In this document: positions 1 through 6,224 of the stretch, one piece after another
How the letters are laid out: the number at the start of each line of letters is the position of its first letter
Numbering within the stretch: position 1 is the first letter of the stretch
Assembly: GCA_024688095.1 (NCBI GenBank)
Contig: JAILEJ010000288.1
Span: forward strand, 1 to 7,966
Length of the DNA stretch: 7,966 bases
Reading direction: 5' to 3'
Source of the DNA: Butyrivibrio sp.
GTDB taxonomy: Bacteria; Bacillota; Clostridia; Lachnospirales; Lachnospiraceae
Translations under genes and position numbers: made by a program
Notes under the pieces: model-generated
What the model was told of the DNA's origin: nothing
Database searches by the model: none
What the model saw: only the letters and a program-made list of their open reading frames with translations

Positions 1-1
1 T

Positions 2-1285
2 TCTGATGAAAATCTTAAATCGGCATTAGATAAGTTAAAGGATAAAAAAGAAGATTTACAGCTTGAAAGAGATAAGGCACTTGATAATAACGATCTTGCA
101 GGAGCAAAGCTTCTCGATGCCAAGATACAGGCAGTAGATAAGGATATAGCAGATGAAGAGGACAGACTTGCTTATATACTTGCTAATTCTGATTCTGCAT
201 CTGAATCAGCAAGAGCAGGAGCAGAACTTGGAAACAGTCTTGCAGGGCTTTCTGACAAGCTTGTCAGTAAAGCAGCAGATGCTCTTCAAAATGATGCAAA
301 TGCTGATTTATCTGCGCTTGCAAATGCGCTTGCAGATCTAGGGCAGATAAATGCTCTTAATGATTTAAAGGATCTTGCCCAGAATAGTGGCGCCAGTACT
401 GATACATTAAATGGAATTCAAAATGCATTAGATTCAGCGGACTTAGATGGTCTAGGTTCAGGATCAAGAACAGGAACAGGATCGGGAACAGGAACAGGAT
501 CGGGGACAGGAACAGGAACTGGATCGGGTTCGGGAGACGGAACAGGAACAGGATCGGGTTCGGGAGCTGGATCGGGTTCAGGAGACGGAACAGGAACAGG
601 AGCTGGATCAGGTTCAGGAGACGGATCGGGTTCAGGAACAGGATCGGGAACAGGAACAGGAGCTGGATCGGGTTCAGGAGACGGATCAGGAGCAGGAGAC
701 AATCTTAGAGCTGTCAATTCATTATTATCAATGTCAGAAGATGAACTGATGGATGCATTACTAGATTTTTTGGGTGGAAAGTCTCTTGATGAACTTAGTA
801 TGAAAGAAAGTGCAATTGCGTCAGTTGCATTTTCAAAAATATATAAAATGGGTAACAATGCTGCGGGAGAACTTGCAAATACAATTGCTACAAAGGGAAT
901 TACAGATAACAATATATATTTTTATATACAATTTAATGGTACAAAAGCTATTGAATACGCAAGCCTTAAGACAGTAAGCGATATAACATCATACAGATAT
1001 TTCTATGATGATTCTAAAAAGGTAGCAACCATGACGCTTGGTTCAACTATATATATTTTTACAACAGGAAGTGATGAGATGTATAAGGGCGATACATCAT
1101 CTGACCCAGAAATAATGACAAAGAAGCTGGAGTTTTCCGGAGTTCCATATCTGGCTGAAGATGATTGTGTGAATTACTTCAAATGTGATACTGAATATAT
1201 AGCGACTTCAAGCTATGCGGTTTGTTATACAAATCCTATGAAAGCACAGATTGAAGAATTTATATCTGGGCTTAATGGAGATTGA
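2..1285 (+). CDS. Large repeat-linker protein with coiled coil and C-terminal stalk-like domain (5' truncated)
   Basis: The frame is open from the first bases of the window to TGA at 1283-1285 (427 residues visible), so the true start lies upstream. Fragment residues 1-60 are highly charged with heptad-like spacing (DKLKDKKEDLQLERDKA), typical of a coiled coil. Residues 61-150 are Ala/Asp/Leu-rich and helical. Residues 152-233 alternate Gly with Ser, Thr, Asp or Ala. Residues 234-427 look globular. Within them, roughly 305-420 resemble the copper-amine-oxidase N-terminal ('stalk') domain of Gram-positive surface proteins: a Y-ASLKTVSDITSYRYFYDDSKK block, a following beta hairpin (TMTLGSTIYIFTTG), then a VPYLAEDD turn. 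The stop is 13 bases before the DUF4255 gene, so it probably belongs to the same operon as the CIS genes. I do not recognise the full protein. A surface or particle-associated accessory role is inference from context; domain assignment is by eye only. Confidence 0.8.
   Translation, partial: SDENLKSALDKLKDKKEDLQLERDKALDNNDLAGAKLLDAKIQAVDKDIADEEDRLAYILANSDSASESARAGAELGNSLAGLSDKLVSKAADALQNDANADLSALANALADLGQINALNDLKDLAQNSGASTDTLNGIQNALDSADLDGLGSGSRTGTGSGTGTGSGTGTGTGSGSGDGTGTGSGSGAGSGSGDGTGTGAGSGSGDGSGSGTGSGTGTGAGSGSGDGSGAGDNLRAVNSLLSMSEDELMDALLDFLGGKSLDELSMKESAIASVAFSKIYKMGNNAAGELANTIATKGITDNNIYFYIQFNGTKAIEYASLKTVSDITSYRYFYDDSKKVATMTLGSTIYIFTTGSDEMYKGDTSSDPEIMTKKLEFSGVPYLAEDDCVNYFKCDTEYIATSSYAVCYTNPMKAQIEEFISGLNGD
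455..700 (+). repeat. In-frame Gly-X hexanucleotide repeat array (82 codons)
   Basis: Almost every second codon is Gly (GGA/GGT/GGG), alternating with Ser, Thr, Asp or Ala; one Ser-Arg-Thr break lies near the 5' end. The underlying unit is six bases (GGAACA, GGATCG and similar), so gain or loss of units keeps the frame. A 24-base higher-order unit encoding AGSGSGDG starts at 566, 602 and 662, spaced 36 and 60 bases apart; the copies differ only by a synonymous A/G in one Ser codon. This indicates recent duplication. The array reads as a flexible linker between the helical N-terminal part and the globular C-terminal domain. Confidence 0.92.
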
Positions 1286-1298
1286 AAGGACGAGATGA

Positions 1299-1892
1299 AT
1301 GGCTGATTATCCTATTATTGCAGATGTAAGTGCATATATTGTAAGGACACTTAGAGAAAAGATGTGCCCTGAACCAATTCCGTCTCCTAATAATATTGAG
1401 ATTTCATCACCTGCGGCTCAGGATGTTGACTACATTGTAGGTTTGTATCTCTATGATATTAAGGAAGACATTCAGTTATCTACTCCGAATTATATTTCAA
1501 GGGGTAGGGCACAGTTATCAAAGCCGCCAAGACCATATGCTTTATATTATATGGTTTTTATAAATGGTTCCTCCCAGATGGGATTAAAGGCACCGGATAT
1601 ACAAAAAATCATTGGACGTGTTGCTCAGATTGTTAATGACAACAGCTCTGTTCGTCCAAATGAATTGCAATCCTGGCTTGACACTCAGGAGCCTCCGATT
1701 GTACTGTCTCAGGCGAAGATAAGTTTGGAGGAGAAAGTAAGGGTGTGGCAGGCTATCAACAAGCCATATCAGATAAGCCTGTTTTATAAGGCGGCACCTG
1801 TTATGCTTTCAAGTGGCGAGATCATTGATACACCACGTGTTACTGAGGCTAGCTTTGGAATCAATATTACAGGAGAAGAAAGGAGGGAATAG
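1299..1892 (+). CDS. DUF4255 family (Pvc16-like) tail terminator/cap protein
   Basis: The 197-residue product matches the DUF4255/Pvc16 N-terminal family pattern. It has an N-terminal helix (IIADVSAYIVRTLREKM), then a 'P...D.IVGLYLYDIKEDIQL' strand-turn block, a Pro-rich segment (SKPPRPYALYYMVF), a helix spanning KAPDIQKIIGRVAQIV, and a C-terminal 'LSQAKISLEEKVRVWQAINKPYQISLFYKAAPVML' core with the conserved Trp. In eCIS particles Pvc16 caps the distal end of the tube and sheath. The ATG at 1299 follows AAAGGA at 1285-1290 with good spacing; the ATG at 1295 runs into a stop after two codons. Lying next to sheath and tube genes supports a structural role in a CIS rather than a phage head-tail connector. 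Confidence 0.9.
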   Translation: MADYPIIADVSAYIVRTLREKMCPEPIPSPNNIEISSPAAQDVDYIVGLYLYDIKEDIQLSTPNYISRGRAQLSKPPRPYALYYMVFINGSSQMGLKAPDIQKIIGRVAQIVNDNSSVRPNELQSWLDTQEPPIVLSQAKISLEEKVRVWQAINKPYQISLFYKAAPVMLSSGEIIDTPRVTEASFGINITGEERRE

Positions 1893-1897
1893 CCTAA

Positions 1898-2743
1898 GTG
1901 GGCGATTGTATTATTCGTGTCAGAATAGACCTTTTACTCAGGCTTATCGACACGACTACGGGCGCATCCGTCAATGTAGCTAACGTTGAGTTTAGCAAAG
2001 GCGGAGTTATTCTTAAGCCGGAATATAAAGGAGATGGTTATTTTATATTCATAAATTGTGGCAGAGAAAATGGTCTCATGCACATAAAAGCTTTTGGTTA
2101 TGAGGAAGCGGATATAACCATTGACTATGAACAGCTTAATGAACACAGCCCGGAAAGTGATGTATTCCTGATACCATCAGAGAGTACAGCAAGAGGCGAG
2201 CCGGTAATCGGTATTACAGGTAACCTTCCTTCCCTGAAGTCTATTGATGCAATTAACCTGATGCGTCCATTGTGTAGTTTTTCCGAATTTAATGCCAAGA
2301 AAAATGAGCTATCTGTTTTTGGCTATGTAGCAGGAAAAAACGTAAAACTGGAAGATACGTATTATGGATTAACATCATTAGATGAAAGCACTTATGAAAG
2401 TTTTGCAGTTGCCAGTCAGAGCGGTGACAATAAAGCAATCCTAAAGGAACCTCTTCAGGGAGAAATAAGACCAAATCAAAAAATTTACAGGATGCTATTT
2501 GGCAGTGTAAAAAAAGATGGAAGTTTTATTTTCAGAGTGAGGGATGATGCTACTGAAATCAAGTACCTTTTGAGGCTTCGGACTAAAAGAGGCGCTACAT
2601 ATTTCAGAGTAATTGATTTCCATAAGACCTATGGAGTAATTGATCTGATGGAAGAGGCAAAAAAAGCTGTAGTCAAAAAACCGGTAGAGGACAAAAAAAC
2701 AGAAACTGAAAAAGCAAAAAGGACCGAGGAGGTAAAGACTTGA
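1898..2743 (+). CDS. CIS-associated protein with carboxypeptidase-regulatory-like N-domain and charged tail
   Basis: 281 residues from a GTG start at 1898, preceded by AGGAGG at 1881-1886 (spacing 11). Residues 1-95 read as a beta-sandwich of the carboxypeptidase regulatory-like type: LLRLIDTTTGASVNVANVEF, then GDGYFIFINCG, then a strand ending in DVFLIPSE. Such domains are sometimes fused to Pvc16-type proteins; here the domain sits in a separate gene directly after one. Residues about 100-245 form a second beta-rich part I do not recognise, ending FRVIDFHKTYGVIDLM. From residue 251 the chain is a Lys/Glu-rich, probably unstructured tail. No signal peptide or membrane segment is visible. The neighbours suggest a particle accessory or cap-associated component; exact function unknown. 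Confidence 0.82.
   Translation: MGDCIIRVRIDLLLRLIDTTTGASVNVANVEFSKGGVILKPEYKGDGYFIFINCGRENGLMHIKAFGYEEADITIDYEQLNEHSPESDVFLIPSESTARGEPVIGITGNLPSLKSIDAINLMRPLCSFSEFNAKKNELSVFGYVAGKNVKLEDTYYGLTSLDESTYESFAVASQSGDNKAILKEPLQGEIRPNQKIYRMLFGSVKKDGSFIFRVRDDATEIKYLLRLRTKRGATYFRVIDFHKTYGVIDLMEEAKKAVVKKPVEDKKTETEKAKRTEEVKT
2726..2742 (+). promoter_or_regulatory. Strong ribosome binding site for a TTG start overlapping the upstream stop
   Basis: GAGGAGG at 2726-2732 is followed after seven bases by TTG at 2740-2742. The TTG overlaps the TGA stop (2741-2743) of the preceding gene as TTGA, a classic translational-coupling arrangement. No ATG or GTG in this frame fits better, so the rare TTG start is the supported one. 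Confidence 0.8.
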
Positions 2744-3129
2744 GTGAGATTGTAACTGCTGGTGCAAATTGCATGTGTAGTTTTGGAACAGCTCCAGCTC
2801 CATTAAAGGTAACATCGCAGACGAAAATTCTTGCTGATGGAAAGCCTGCGGCAACTATTCAGGATTGTCAGGGAGGCGCAAATGTTGGACCATTTGGAAT
2901 GTGTACATCGCTTGCTAATCCGGCAGTAGCTTCTGCAACAGCAGCAGCTATGGGTGTTTTAACACCGCAGCCTTGTATGCCGGTACCTGCTGGAACATGG
3001 ATTCCAACTCATCCCAAGCTTATCGTAAACGGAAAGCCGTGTCTCACATCTGACTGTAAAATGATGTGTGCATATGCAGGATCAGTTTCAATAACTTATC
3101 CCGGACAAATTAAGACTTCAGCTAACTAA
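2740..3129 (+). CDS. DUF4280 PAAR-like spike-tip protein
   Basis: 129 residues. The sequence fits the DUF4280 family of PAAR-like proteins: an N-terminal 'AGANCMCSFGTAPAPLKV' with C11-x-C13, 'KILADGKPAATIQDC', a 'NVGPFGMC' turn, an Ala-rich middle, then 'PCMPVPAGTWIPTHPKLIVNGKPCLTSDCKMMC'. There are eight Cys (11, 13, 43, 55, 79, 101, 106, 110) and His91, which could bind metal or form cross-links. PAAR-like proteins sharpen the tip of the VgrG-type spike and can carry effectors; no effector domain is fused here. It is coupled to the upstream gene by a 4-base overlap and ends with tandem TAA codons 24 bases before the sheath gene. Confidence 0.9.
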   Translation: MSEIVTAGANCMCSFGTAPAPLKVTSQTKILADGKPAATIQDCQGGANVGPFGMCTSLANPAVASATAAAMGVLTPQPCMPVPAGTWIPTHPKLIVNGKPCLTSDCKMMCAYAGSVSITYPGQIKTSAN

Positions 3130-3153
3130 TAAAATGGAAAAAGGAGAAAAACA

Positions 3154-4857
3154 ATGCCAGAATATTTATCACCAGGTGTATATGTGGAAGAATACGATAA
3201 TTCTCCACGAAGTATTGAAGGTGTGGGCACAAGCACAGCCGGTTTTGTAGGAATGGCTGAGAAAGGCCCTATAGAGGGAGCACCTCTCCTTGTAACAAGT
3301 ATGAAGAGCTTTAAGCAGCAGTTTGGAGGATTTTTACCAGAATTTATGTATGGTGAATATAGATTCCTTGCAAACAGTGTAGAGCAGTTCTTTGATAATG
3401 GTGGAACAAGATGCTATGTAATGCGTGTAGCTCCTGCTAAAGCAAAGGCTTCATCAAAGAAGATGGGAATCCTCTCAGTAGAAGCAGCTAACCCAGGTAA
3501 ATGGGGAGACAAGATTCAGATATTCTTTTCAACAGGTAAAAAGCATAAAATGCAGCTTATTGAGAAGACAGACCTTGGATATAAGGCTAAGAGTCTTGAT
3601 GGCTTTAGAGAAGGTGATCTTGTTGAATTTAACGGAAAAGTAAATAAAATCAAAACTATTTTTGATAATGAAGTAGCTTTTGAAGAAGAGATGCCAGCAG
3701 ACGTTGTTGATACAGCAATCGTTCCTAAGTCTCTTGTATATCTTATTACAGTTGATGTAAGCGTAAGATATAACGAAGATTTTGAAAACTATTCAGAGCT
3801 TTCATTCAACAGACAGTCTACAAGATACATTGAGTCAAAGATGTCTCAGAGCAGTATCGTAAAGATTGCCGTTGACGAGCTTCCTGAGATTATGAATCCT
3901 GTAGAAGCAATTCTTGGAGATGGCGTTACAGATGGTATGTTCCTTCTTGAAGGTGGTTCAGATGGAAACGTATCAACAGTAACAGCAGCAACATTTATTG
4001 GCGAAGACAATGGCCCTGGAAAGAGAACAGGTCTTCAGGCTTTCAAGGAAAATAATGTTGTAAGCATGCTTGCAATTCCTGGTGTTACAATTCCTGAAGT
4101 ACAGGTTGCGCTTGTTGGTCACTGCGAAAGCCTTAGAAGCAGATTTGCAGTTCTTGATATGCCTGCTGATGCTTATAAGACAGCTGATCTTATTAAGTTC
4201 AGACAGATTATCGACAGCACATATGCAGCTATGTATCATCCATGGATTCAGGTATTTGACAGATCATCAAATAAGCCTGATTTCATTCCACCATCAGGTG
4301 CAGTAATGGGTGTTTATTCCAGAACTGATGTTAACCGTGGTGTACATAAGGCACCTGCTAACGAGACAGTATTCTGTACAGGACTTAAGGTTAACTATAC
4401 AAAGGATGAGCAGGATATCCTGAATCCTGAAGGAATTAACCTTATCAGAAGTCTCCCAGGACAGGGAATCAGAATCTGGGGTGCAAGAACAGCATCAAGC
4501 AATTCTAACTTTAAATATGTCAACGTTAGACGTCTGTTCATCTTCGTTGAAGAGAGTATTAAAGCCAATACTAACTGGGTTGTATTTGAGCCAAATGATC
4601 CTTCACTTTGGCAGAGAGTCAGCCTTACAATATCTAACTTCCTTGATACTCTTTGGAGAAATGGAATGCTTGCTGGTGATTCAATTTCAGACAGCTACTT
4701 CGTTGAGATTGGACCTAGCACAATGAGTAGAGATGATATTGCAAATGGCAGACTTATCTGCAATATAGGTATTGCTCCTTCAAGACCTGCTGAATTTGTA
4801 ATCTTCCGCGTAACACAGCATACTGCAGAAGCAGCTGGTGGCGGAGAAGAAGAATAA
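3154..4857 (+). CDS. Contractile tail sheath protein (Pvc2/3/4-like)
   Basis: 567 residues. The N-terminus 'MPEYLSPGVYVEEYDNSPRSIEGVGTSTAGFVG' and the C-terminal 'WVVFEPNDPSLWQRV' motif (from W475) are hallmarks of phage/eCIS sheath proteins. Residues 1-100 form the first core part. Residues about 105-230 hold an inserted variable domain rich in Lys and Glu. Residues about 265-560 carry the core that contracts and interlocks with neighbours. The tail ends AEAAGGGEEE. The sheath polymerises around the inner tube and contracts to drive it through the target envelope. Start ATG at 3154 has AAGGAG at 3141-3146. Only one sheath gene is visible, whereas PVC/Afp loci have three, so this resembles simpler MAC- or Streptomyces-type systems. 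The stop is doubled (TAATAA). Confidence 0.97.
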   Translation: MPEYLSPGVYVEEYDNSPRSIEGVGTSTAGFVGMAEKGPIEGAPLLVTSMKSFKQQFGGFLPEFMYGEYRFLANSVEQFFDNGGTRCYVMRVAPAKAKASSKKMGILSVEAANPGKWGDKIQIFFSTGKKHKMQLIEKTDLGYKAKSLDGFREGDLVEFNGKVNKIKTIFDNEVAFEEEMPADVVDTAIVPKSLVYLITVDVSVRYNEDFENYSELSFNRQSTRYIESKMSQSSIVKIAVDELPEIMNPVEAILGDGVTDGMFLLEGGSDGNVSTVTAATFIGEDNGPGKRTGLQAFKENNVVSMLAIPGVTIPEVQVALVGHCESLRSRFAVLDMPADAYKTADLIKFRQIIDSTYAAMYHPWIQVFDRSSNKPDFIPPSGAVMGVYSRTDVNRGVHKAPANETVFCTGLKVNYTKDEQDILNPEGINLIRSLPGQGIRIWGARTASSNSNFKYVNVRRLFIFVEESIKANTNWVVFEPNDPSLWQRVSLTISNFLDTLWRNGMLAGDSISDSYFVEIGPSTMSRDDIANGRLICNIGIAPSRPAEFVIFRVTQHTAEAAGGGEEE

Positions 4858-4897
4858 TAAATAGAAAGATTAATAGATTAAGAGAGGATAACACATT

Positions 4898-5395
4898 ATG
4901 GCTGATGCATATAAAAATGACAAAAACTCTGATTATCCGTTAACCAAAATGAACTTCCTTGTCACAGTTAGTGGTATCGCTGGAACAGCTGCTTTCAGTG
5001 AAGTGACAGGGGTTGAAGGAACAGTTGACGTAATCGAGTTCAGACAGGGTAACTCAGCTTCACTTGCACCTGTAAAGATACCAGGACTTGTAAAGCATGG
5101 TAACGTTACTCTTAAGATGGGATATATCATTGATAGCCCATTCAAGACATGGATACAGGAGTGTGTAAGTGAAACAAGAGGTCAGATACCGAGACAGAAT
5201 GTTACTATCGAACTTATCGATATTAACCCTGGAGCACCTGCTCAGCTTGTAACATCTGCTACAGGTACAAGACAGTGGACACTTACAAATGCTTGGGTTA
5301 CAAAGTATTCAGCACCTGATCTTGATGCTAAGACAAGTGATGTTGCAATTGAAACAGTTGAAATTGCATACGAAGAATTGGTAATTCCAAACTAA
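4898..5395 (+). CDS. Inner tube protein (gp19/Pvc1-like)
   Basis: 165 residues, the usual length for the family. It contains 'NFLVTVSGI...AAFSEVTGVEGTVDVIEFRQG', 'GLVKHGNVTLKMGYI', a Trp-containing helix (FKTWIQECVSE), and a C-terminal 'WTLTNAWVTKYSAPDLDAKTSDVAIETVEIAYEELVI', the signature of gp19-type tail tube proteins. Hexamers stack into the tube inside the sheath. ATG at 4898 is preceded by AGAGAGG (4881-4887) with a 10-base spacer. It lies 40 bases after the sheath stop, with no terminator between them, so the two are co-transcribed. Three consecutive in-frame TAA codons end the gene, and a strong terminator follows. Confidence 0.96.
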   Translation: MADAYKNDKNSDYPLTKMNFLVTVSGIAGTAAFSEVTGVEGTVDVIEFRQGNSASLAPVKIPGLVKHGNVTLKMGYIIDSPFKTWIQECVSETRGQIPRQNVTIELIDINPGAPAQLVTSATGTRQWTLTNAWVTKYSAPDLDAKTSDVAIETVEIAYEELVIPN

Positions 5396-5414
5396 TAATA
5401 AGTGATTTTAGTGG

Positions 5415-5450
5415 CCGGCAGATATCCATAATTGGAATCTGCCGGTTTTT
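5415..5450 (+). terminator. Intrinsic terminator after the tube gene
   Basis: A perfect 9-bp GC-containing stem (CCGGCAGAT at 5415-5423 with ATCTGCCGG at 5437-5445) is extended across a single bulged A (5424) by four more pairs (5425-5428 with 5433-5436), leaving a 4-base loop. Five Ts follow at 5446-5450. It ends the cap-spike-sheath-tube transcription block. Confidence 0.92.
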
Positions 5451-5463
5451 AAAACAAAAGAAT

Positions 5464-5519
5464 AATAAGTATTCTGTACTTATTCATGCTTAGGAATAAA
5501 AATTCCTGAGTATGAATAA
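5464..5519 (+). repeat. Two overlapping, mutually exclusive hairpins in the intergenic region
   Basis: Hairpin 1 pairs 5464-5471 with 5477-5484 (8 bp perfect, 5-base loop). Hairpin 2 pairs 5480-5497 with 5502-5519 (18 bp, AAAA loop), with only two non-Watson-Crick positions, 5488/5511 and 5491/5508; both are G-U wobbles in the + strand transcript. The arms share 5480-5484, so only one can form fully. No T tract follows hairpin 2, so it is not a standard terminator. It could be an RNA stability or processing element, a switch acting on read-through transcripts, or an operator palindrome. Confidence 0.7.
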
Positions 5520-5565
5520 CGGTAGAATAAAAAAATATTTATAATTGTCATAAATAATGGCTTTT

Positions 5566-5593
5566 TGGACATTCTGATTCGTATAAATATAAA
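5566..5593 (+). promoter_or_regulatory. Putative sigma-A promoter for the second transcription unit
   Basis: TGGACA at 5566-5571 (5 of 6 to the -35 consensus) is followed after 16 bases by TATAAA at 5588-5593 (5 of 6 to the -10 consensus). This lies about 47 bases upstream of the ATG at 5640 and downstream of a strong terminator, where a new promoter would be needed. The region is AT-rich, so chance matches are possible. Confidence 0.5.
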
Positions 5594-5639
5594 AGCTATA
5601 GTTATACCTAAAATACTACTTAAGTGGAGGACATAAAAG

Positions 5640-6002
5640 ATGGAGACAGTATACGATTTTACACTTCCGAAAGGATACGTTGATGGAAATGGAGAAATTC
5701 ATCAGAGAGGAAAGATGAGACTTGCAACAGCTGGAGATGAAATATCTGCTACCAGAGACCCCAGAGTATTATCGAATCCGTCATATCTTACTATAGTAAT
5801 TCTAAGTAAAGTTGTAACACAGATAGAAGGACTTGATGCAGTTACAGCTACAACAATTGAAAGACTTTTTACTGCTGATCTTGCATTTTTGCAGGATATG
5901 TATCAGAGAATAAATGATATTGAGCCACCTGTAATGCAGTGTGTATGCCCTGACTGTGGCAAGACCTTTGAGGTTCCTTTAAATTTTACACGAGAGGGCT
6001 AA
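5640..6002 (+). CDS. Small tail-assembly-chaperone-like protein (zero-frame product, 120 aa)
   Basis: Starts at ATG 5640 with GGAGG at 5626-5630. Residues 9-60 read 'LPKGYVDGNGEIHQRGKMRLATAGDEI...RDPRV', followed by helices (residues about 48-63 and 72-92), a pattern I associate with phage/eCIS tail assembly proteins that sit next to tube genes. The C-terminus has C101-x-C103-x2-C106 (CVCPDCGKTFEV), a half zinc-ribbon with only three Cys. It lies between the two tube-fold genes, the usual place for a tail assembly chaperone. The coding sequence contains a -1 slippery heptamer at 5978-5984, six codons before its stop. Without frameshifting the product ends NFTREG; with it, residues 1-115 are joined to the downstream -1 frame. 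The family call is from pattern memory and moderate; that it is a real gene is near certain. Confidence 0.88.
   Translation: METVYDFTLPKGYVDGNGEIHQRGKMRLATAGDEISATRDPRVLSNPSYLTIVILSKVVTQIEGLDAVTATTIERLFTADLAFLQDMYQRINDIEPPVMQCVCPDCGKTFEVPLNFTREG
5978..5984 (+). promoter_or_regulatory. Programmed -1 ribosomal frameshift slippery site T TTA AAT
   Basis: The heptamer fits X XXY YYZ exactly, with zero-frame codons TTA (5979-5981) and AAT (5982-5984). After a one-base backward slip the tRNAs re-pair with TTT and AAA. The -1 frame is open from 5972 to 6199, so the slip lies inside it. A GAGG at 5970-5973 just upstream could act as an internal Shine-Dalgarno. Downstream only a weak 4-bp stem (5993-5996 with 6005-6008) is visible, so the stimulator is uncertain. 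Confidence 0.72.
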
Positions 6003-6202
6003 GGCTCTATCCCAAAGATGACTTGTTTAAGGAGATGTCTTTCATTTCTTATTATTTTCACTGGAGTGAAAAAGAAGTAATGGAAATGGATCATGTGACC
6101 AGGAGAAGATGGTGCAGTGAGATATCAGATATAAACAAGAGTCTTAATCCCTCTAAGGAACGTGGAGAGAAGAGTATTTTTGATTTAAAAGCTGACAGAT
6201 AA
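5984..6202 (+). CDS. DUF6760-like segment in the -1 frame, probably made as a frameshift fusion
   Basis: From the slip point the -1 frame encodes 72 residues ending at TAA 6200-6202, giving a predicted 187-residue fusion with residues 1-115 of the upstream gene. The segment contains 'RLYPKDDLFKEMSFISYYFHWSEKEVMEMDHVTRRRWCSEI', which resembles the small eCIS-associated DUF6760 proteins (YP-D-L-E-FI-Y-FHW then a RRRW helix). The resemblance starts upstream of the first possible starts, TTG 6023 and ATG 6035. No ATG, GTG or TTG occurs in this frame between the stop at 5969-5971 and 6023. AAGGAG at 6029-6034 abuts the ATG with no spacer, and TTG 6023 has no ribosome binding site. Frameshifting therefore explains it better than independent initiation. 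The Lys-rich C-terminus ends FDLKADR, 22 bases before the next gene. Role inferred: the long form of a tail assembly chaperone. Confidence 0.75.
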   Translation, partial: FYTRGLRLYPKDDLFKEMSFISYYFHWSEKEVMEMDHVTRRRWCSEISDINKSLNPSKERGEKSIFDLKADR

Positions 6203-6224
6203 TGTTTTAATTTGAGGTGTTTAT

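Noticed and set aside
455..700. Possible CRISPR-like or mobile repeat array
   Set aside because: Units are six bases with no spacers, in frame within a coding sequence; this is a low-complexity linker.
418..912. Antisense open frame encoding Pro-Asp/Pro-Val repeats
   Set aside because: It is the reverse reading of the Gly-rich array; the sense frame is open over the whole region, has a coherent protein on both sides and sits in the operon direction.
731..1285. Independent 184-residue gene starting at ATG 731
   Set aside because: The same frame is open upstream to the window edge without a stop, with coherent coiled-coil and linker sequence, and there is no ribosome binding site before 731.
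3973..4239. Antisense and alternate-frame open frames within the sheath gene
   Set aside because: They lack ribosome binding sites and family features and lie entirely within the well-supported sheath coding sequence.
5993..6013. Downstream stem or pseudoknot as frameshift stimulator
   Set aside because: Only four base pairs (5993-5996 with 6005-6008) and a possible two-pair second stem to 6011-6013 are seen, too weak to claim as a feature.
6035..6202. Separate small gene starting at ATG 6035
   Set aside because: AAGGAG directly abuts the ATG with no spacer, and the family-like YPKDDLF block upstream would be lost; a frameshift explains the layout better, although reinitiation cannot be excluded.
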